Below the pieces are notes generated by a model. The model did not search any database, was not told the origin of the DNA, and saw only the letters and a list, made by a program, of their open reading frames with translations. Below are positions 58,988 through 64,000 of a stretch of 64,000 nt of DNA, in pieces (position 1 is the first letter of the stretch; every line of letters starts with the position of its first letter). Where the stretch lies: the NCBI GenBank assembly GCA_036244855.1, contig BQKZ01001439.1:19695-83694 (forward strand), read 5' to 3'. A program made the position numbers and the translations under genes. Source of the DNA: Temnopleurus reevesii. Its lineage: Eukaryota > Echinodermata > Echinoidea > Temnopleuroida > Temnopleuridae.

Positions 58988-59721
58988 CTTGGGGAAAGTT
59001 GATGAGGATGGTTACTCCATATTTTTACCGGAGAGTGCTAAGCCGCCGTCATTCATGCCTCGAATTGTCCAACTTGTGAGTTTTGGGGGCCATTTGCCAC
59101 GCATAAAGACTTTCAAACCGTGAAAATCACTTAAAGTCATTATTGGACTGTGTATTAATCTTTTCCAGTCGGACAATTTCCTATTCATTCTACATGCTAC
59201 AGTATTGAAGTAAGTTTGATACTATTTGTCACATTCTTATTATTATAAAACAAAATTATTTTATTTTAGAAGGATCCCCATCTGTGGAACGTGTTAAAGA
59301 ATTCCTTAATAAGGGCTAAACACTATGAACAATTTAGGATGAATTTGATATGCACGATACATGTACATGATTAGGGATAATGGAAAACTATATTCTGTAG
59401 ATTAAGTTATGTATTACAAAATTTACTCAAATCGAGGGGAAAGCTACTTTGTTTAAGCCCTTCTCCGCTGGCAGTGTGTCTCAAGCGGTAGGGTGAGAAA
59501 CAACGATTTGTGTATACAAAGTAGCCTACCTTTTCAATCTCCGAATTCCAATCTTTATCGGAAGAAAGTGATTCATTATGTAAGACATAGAGTACTTTTC
59601 AATATAGACAAGATTACCTTTTATTTTCCAAGAGCATCGCAAATGATAAATAGCTTTACCTTATAGCACCATGATAATACACTATGTGCGAGATCTCCTT
59701 GCCACGTCAGATAAGCAATAT
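58988..59721. other. Unannotated stretch
   Basis: Moderately GC-rich to 59100, then AT-rich. No gene recognised. Confidence 0.35.
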
Positions 59722-59800
59722 TCTGGTTCCATTGTTAATCGAGCTTATCCGACCTCATAACTGAAGGGTTTGGGGTTCAAACCCCTACGTCGATTGGTTG
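59722..59800 (+). mobile_element. tRNA-like remnant (T-arm / B box)
   Basis: GGGTTTGGGGTTCAAACCCC is a near-perfect T-arm with B box. The upstream half (GTTAATCGAGCTTATCCGAC) is only loosely D-arm-like, so this is more likely a SINE head remnant than a functional tRNA gene. Confidence 0.4.
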
Positions 59801-60551
59801 ATCGGTAACGTCGATTAGAAAATACATTATGGCTACTTGGCTCGCTATTTCACGGGCAATTATTTATGTCAATTTCCCTGTTTTTTTTATTCATAAGATT
59901 ATACTTTAAAACAAACATGTTGATTATAAAAGCATGTATACTTCAATCATTACGGCAGCGGTCACTCTCATGTAGTGCTTACATTCGTCAGTGTTGGTTT
60001 GCACAGATATTGTATTTATTGTTTAATCGTCATATTGCCCACCTATAATGCTTGGAGCTTTGTGAGAATTTTTTTCTCCAAAAGCGTATTATTAGGATTT
60101 TTTGTTCGAAGGGCATTGACCTTATTTTATGTGTGTATCGTTTTGCATTGAACGGTCACTCAATTACACCCGTAACTAAGAACCATTCTGAAAGACCGTT
60201 TTATATTAACCGACTGAGAATAATAAATCACTTATATACCTTGCAAGGTGTAATACAATGTATCGGCCTCCATAAGCACCGTGATCAGGATGTTTTCCAT
60301 TCTGATACCTCAACAATAAATCGCAGTCGGCAGATGAAGGTGACTTGTAAATTGTGCGACCGGAGGGGTCAAGGAACCAGATATTGCAACCGAGGAAATT
60401 TTGTGTTGGAGTCTCCTTGTTACAACCGATGAACTGTTAATGTATAATCATATTTTCTGCGGGTTTGTTGCAAATTTGTCACACGATTTGTCCATTTACA
60501 CTACAATTATTGCTTTACCCAGCTTTCAAAAACTTAGCGCTGATTTTGAGT
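59801..60551. other. Unannotated stretch; open frame 60052-60432 not called
   Basis: The plus frame at 60052-60432 is the longest non-repetitive open frame in the window (126 codons). Its end has a CKLCDRRGQGTRYCNRG cysteine cluster. It starts with a poor context, has no splice sites or poly(A) signal, and no recognised domain. It is left as hypothetical. Confidence 0.2.
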
Positions 60552-60957
60552 AAAGGCCGAATCACACCTTTGCGTTTTTAGCCTGCGTCGGCCCAGCGTT
60601 TTTGAAAACTATTAGCGAACCCTGGGCGATGTTTCACCAAGATAACAAAGACTTTAAGATCGACTGGTATTCTTTTTGGGCGTAATGATTCATGATATTA
60701 CGCGTATTCAGCCCAAGAACCGATACCAGTCGATCTCAAAGTCGTTCTTAAACATGTTAAAGTCTTTCATATCTTTGGTGAAACACCCCTCCCCCCTGAC
60801 GCCCAAAGACGCAGGTCATAATACGATAGACTGACATTCGGCGTACGCTCCTTGAGCGCAAGTTAAACGTCTATTCACCGCCTGCTCAGCGTATACTCGA
60901 GGAGCGCTTTTAAACTTTTAACGCAGGCTAAAACGCAAAAATCTGAGTCGGCCTTAA
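60552..60957. mobile_element. Fold-back element P1, copy 8 (interrupted)
   Basis: AAGGCCGAATCACACCTTTG, TTAGCCTGCGTCGGCCCAGC at the left; AACGCAGGCTAAAACGCAAA and CTGAGTCGGCCTTAA at the right. The right border is TTAA. An M4 MITE sits inside at about 60626-60790, and inner arms AGACTGACATTCGGCGTACG / ACGTCTATTCACCGCC resume after it. Confidence 0.85.
60626..60790. mobile_element. MITE family M4, nested in P1
   Basis: GATGTTTCACCAAGATAAC at the left and ATCTTTGGTGAAACACCC at the right, with GATCGACTGGTAT / ATACCAGTCGATC arms and a central palindrome around TACGCGTA-like GATATTACGCGTATTC. The second member is at 39776-40131. Confidence 0.8.
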
Positions 60958-62163
60958 AATCAGAAGAAATTAATCTTATTGGTATGGGTTACAAGAGAAA
61001 TGACACTTGTGCAAAAAAAATACATTGGTTAAAAGCAGAATGATATTACAAACGGATCAAAGCAAATGAGACAAGTAATAATAAAACTATTAATTTTTAA
61101 ATGACCACCCAACAGTAATTTTTAATTAAAATTAGGAACTTAGGGTCATGTATGTCATACACTTTTCTGCAAGTAGTTTATTATTTTTCATTGAAAAAAT
61201 CCCAAACATGCATGGGTATAAATACATTTTCAACCTTTTGAACAAAAAATGATCGTGCATTTGAGGTTGAAACAGACTCTTAAAATAATGACATAATAGT
61301 CGGAAAAGGCACGTCAGAACGTCATACCAAGTGACCTATAATTGCCAATTTACATTGAAATCACTTTTCAAACATAACTATCATTAAAACATTAAAACAT
61401 TAACAGGTTTTTGTTGATTAATCAATTTATTTGCATTTTACGGGTTGGATTGCACTCTTCAGCCGTCGGTTGTTTTTCAAAGGGTTCCAGTTTTCTTGCA
61501 TATCCTCCAATTGTATTCAATTTATCTTTATCCGTCCTGTAATTGTTCTTCTTTCAATCCAAAATTTATCGGGGAAAGATACAGCATGACCGTGTCTTTA
61601 TCAGTGAGTGTTAATGCTTAGTAGGTCACATTTCTTCATAATCAAATGATACGACGTGGGATATCCGAAAAAACGACAATAACAAAAAAGCGCTCCTCTT
61701 AAGCATGTTAAGAATTAGTGGAAACAAGGACAAGGACAAAATATTTCTTGACCATTTCTTTTTCAACAAGTACTTAACATATGCAACTTGTGTAGTGATG
61801 GCCTAGTCATGCTAAAGCTAGTGAAAGTCTTCAGGAAATTAGGCACCCTATTTTAGCTAGTTTGCTCCCCATTAATAGGTATATTTTGCCCTTCTGCCTC
61901 GTTAAGAGGCCCCATAGGATACGTGCATGCTAAGCAATTTAATGGTCAAGGCACAAACAGTTTGATGATTAAAAAAAACAGCAGCAATCACCATTAAGAG
62001 AGATTTTTAAACGTCATTCCTCGTAAAGGTTCAAGGAATAAATAAGTCGTATGATGTTGAACAACGCAATACTGTGTGTGCACTATTAAAAAGTGATACT
62101 TTTGTCCGATACCTGGCAATTAATAGCATTTTAAAGGTAGAATACTTCTTTTGCAGCCTAAAA
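60958..62163. other. Unannotated AT-rich stretch
   Basis: No gene recognised. Confidence 0.4.
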
Positions 62164-62300
62164 TTTGACTTTCCAAGATTGTTGTGTTATGTTGAAGAGT
62201 ACTAAATGTTAGAACTTATCACCAATGACTTTGACTTTGACTTTCCAAGATTGTTGTGTTATGTTGAAGAGTACTAAATGTTAGAACTTATCACCAATCA
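62164..62300. repeat. 72-bp tandem duplication
   Basis: The segment GACTTTCCAAGATTGTTGTG ... TTAGAACTTATCACCAAT occurs twice with a period of 72, apparently without change. TTTGACTTTGACTTT at the junction suggests replication slippage at a short repeat. Confidence 0.95.
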
Positions 62301-62505
62301 ATTAAGCACAAAGATTGATCATGATAGGCGCATTTATAGTAATTCCAATATTAATTTTTCTATTCGGGCACCGAACTAATTCACCGTACGTTCAAAATTA
62401 AAAACAGCCGTTAACCCCTCGTTGACCAATAGCGAAAGAGTCTCTCTCAGTGCGTATTCCGCATGGTGTGGCAGTGTATTGAAGTGCGCACTGTATGTGC
62501 TCTTA

Positions 62506-62507
62506 TG

Positions 62508-62542
<35 letters not shown>

Positions 62543-62566
62543 TGTGTGTGTCTGCGTGTGTGTGTT

Positions 62567-62616
<50 letters not shown>

Positions 62617-62628
62617 TGTGTGTGTGAG
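62506..62628. repeat. (TG)n microsatellite
   Basis: A long TG tract with TTTG, TCTG, CGTG and TATG interruptions. It ends 20 bp before repeat R1 begins. Confidence 0.95.
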
Positions 62629-62647
62629 TGGTACCGGAATACGCTAG

Positions 62648-62836
62648 GAGTATCGCGATACCGTTGGTTTCAAGATGAATTATGATAGAATAGATTTTTT
62701 ATTTGACTTAAATATTCTGGACTACATTCGACCAAAATACTTCATAGAGGTTATTATTTTGGCATATCTGAGGTACACAGCAAGTTGTAAGCATAACCCT
62801 AATGTGTGCAAATGTAGTTTTCTACCTTTAAGTGCT
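62648..62836. repeat. Dispersed repeat R1, right copy
   Basis: Starts GAGTATCGCGATACCGTTGG and follows the sequence at 1-195 with a few substitutions and small indels, in the same orientation and about 62.6 kb away. The copies diverge after CCTTTAAGT. Confidence 0.85.
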
Positions 62837-62958
62837 TAAAATATTAAATGGGAATAGAAGGAAACCTTAAAATATATGTGCTCTTAGCATAAATGAAAAA
62901 ATGATATTAAACTGTATATTTTAAGGCATATGATTTTTCAAAGTTTGAATTATGATCT

Positions 62959-63096
62959 GGGGCCTGTAACATAAACATGATAAAGGAGATACGATAAATG
63001 GAAATGTAATCCTATCTTTATGGTAAACGTTTTGCCATAGACTTACAATTAATATTTATCGTAAGTTTAATTGCATCTTTTATGTTTCATGCCCCT
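62959..63096. mobile_element. MITE family M2, copy 5
   Basis: GGGGCCTGTAACATAAACAT at the left and CATCTTTTATGTTTCATGCCCC at the right (given as TTTTATGTTTCATGCCCC). The interior AGGAGATACGATAAATGG and ACTTACAATTAATATTTATC blocks match copy 2. Confidence 0.85.
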
Positions 63097-63840
63097 GTTA
63101 TGGTAATTCTTGAATGGTAACTTCGCAAAATCTGGTTCATCACCTCGGACAACTTTCTATTCTTTTTGTATATCACACAGAATTAAACATTTCTTGTCTT
63201 TTTTAGGCAAATAAAAAAGTATTGGCTTTTTCTCCTAACTATAACATGTCCTTGTCAATATTTGGAAGAATCGTTTTGAACCAATATGCCTAATTTTACA
63301 TTAATCCATATATCGAAGCTATATACAAAGTGAATTGGAAGTTGTCCTCTAATACATCACAATATTCGGCCAAAGTTGCCAACTCCAATTATTCTAAAGG
63401 TCTCAAACCAATGCTGGCAAGCGAGCATTCAATGCAGACTACTACTAAATCTTACAGGATGATCTCCCAGACTGTTTAAAGACATCTAAATCACTTCCAA
63501 AATACAGAAAAAACATCTCAAACCTTACCTGTTTAGCTACCTCCCGCTTACCACTGCTTACCGGCACTTGTTGCTCCTCCATGTCTTTTTACCGTGTATT
63601 GTGTATATATTTGGAAAATGCGCGAAATTAAAATGTAATATAGTGTATTTTAACAGTTTAATCAGCTTATTTTTCTTCGCCTTGCCTACATCAAAGAAGG
63701 AGAAAATCTAAAAAATGTTGGCTTACCTCTATCAATACTAAACGACTAAACGGGTAGTCAAACCAACAGCTTATTTTGACCCAGAAACCTTATGATAGAA
63801 TAGAAAAATGTATACTTACTTTCATGATATTGAATTTGTC
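63097..63840. other. Unannotated stretch
   Basis: No gene recognised. Confidence 0.4.
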
Positions 63841-63850
63841 TGTTTTTTTT

Positions 63851-63905
63851 TCCGAACCCACGACCTTCCGTTCATGGGGCAGACGCTCTACCACTGAGCC
63901 ACACA
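63851..63905 (-). mobile_element. tRNA-like sequence (pseudogene or SINE head)
   Basis: The minus strand reads TGTGGCTCAGTGGTAGAGCG (D-arm and A box) and then GTCTGCCCCATGAACGGAAG. A CAT triplet sits in the anticodon-loop position, but the pairing is imperfect. It ends GTCGTGGGTTCG followed by an A-run. The T-arm and acceptor stem are truncated at the A-run, so it is not an intact tRNA gene. A retroposed tRNA or SINE head is likely. Confidence 0.45.
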
Positions 63906-64000
63906 TGACCCTATTACCCCTCTATCACAAGAATTAATTTGAAGACATTGTATCATACAATTTTATGAAGAATAGGACATGATTTTCGTGCAGTTCACAA

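Noticed and set aside
60052..60432. 126-codon frame ending in a cysteine-rich segment
   Set aside because: Longest non-repetitive frame, but no start context, splice sites, poly(A) signal or recognised domain; chance is plausible. RNA evidence would change this.
62422..62685. Cys/Val-rich 87-codon frame
   Set aside because: It is the TG microsatellite plus the start of repeat R1.
63851..63905. Functional tRNA-Met gene on the minus strand
   Set aside because: The D-arm is good and CAT sits in the loop, but the T-arm breaks off at an A-run and the acceptor stem is missing.

Overview
The window is AT-rich animal genomic DNA, not bacterial or viral. There are no long intact genes, no operons and no Shine-Dalgarno spacing. 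Instead there are dispersed tRNA-derived SINEs, many short palindromic (fold-back) DNA elements, long dinucleotide microsatellites, two N-gaps (18828-19043 and 36500-36637) and four isolated N bases (9662, 23547, 38439, 50996). The repeat style suggests a marine deuterostome: GGGGCCTGTAACATAAA MITEs, CGTCGGCC fold-backs with TTAA ends, and SINEs ending in an AGCGCTATATAAA-type tail followed by ATT repeats. An echinoderm, probably a sea urchin, is my best guess. That rests on recollection of repeat style and would need a database search to confirm.

Layout. 1-8.7 kb: intergenic or intronic DNA with a dispersed repeat, a purine microsatellite, one MITE, an inverted-repeat pair, one CGTCGGCC fold-back and CA/TG tracts. 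8.7-11.5 kb: two diverged copies of one locus joined at a single N, the second carrying extra insertions. 11.5-21.7 kb: mostly unannotatable AT-rich DNA with a head-to-head SINE pair, a palindrome, a gap and two weak exon candidates. 21.8-26.9 kb: a 1,758-bp direct duplication with identical spacing, one copy ending at an isolated N, the other starting beside a minisatellite-bearing palindromic element. 27-28.3 kb: a SINE, then the best coding evidence, two phase-matched exons separated by a 168-bp intron. 28.5-49.3 kb: fold-backs and MITEs with scattered possible continuation exons near 35.0, 36.0 and 49.0 kb, the last followed by AATAAA. 49.4-64 kb: a tandemly duplicated fold-back at another isolated N, more MITEs, a GC-rich exon-like island at 58.9 kb, a nested transposon at 60.6 kb, a 72-bp tandem duplication, a long TG tract, and a second copy of the repeat that opens the window.

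The simplest reading is that most of the window is intron or intergenic sequence of one or more unidentified genes. One plus-strand gene may run from about 22 or 27 kb to 49.2 kb: the phases of the proposed exons fit, but acceptors were partly chosen to make them fit, and no protein family is recognised. Three of the four isolated Ns lie where the sequence before the N recurs downstream, which points to two haplotypes placed in series in the assembly. I did not find a recognisable novel biological system. The most informative signals are the collapsed-haplotype junctions with filled/empty transposon sites, the nested MITEs with clear target-site duplications, and the unidentified exons.
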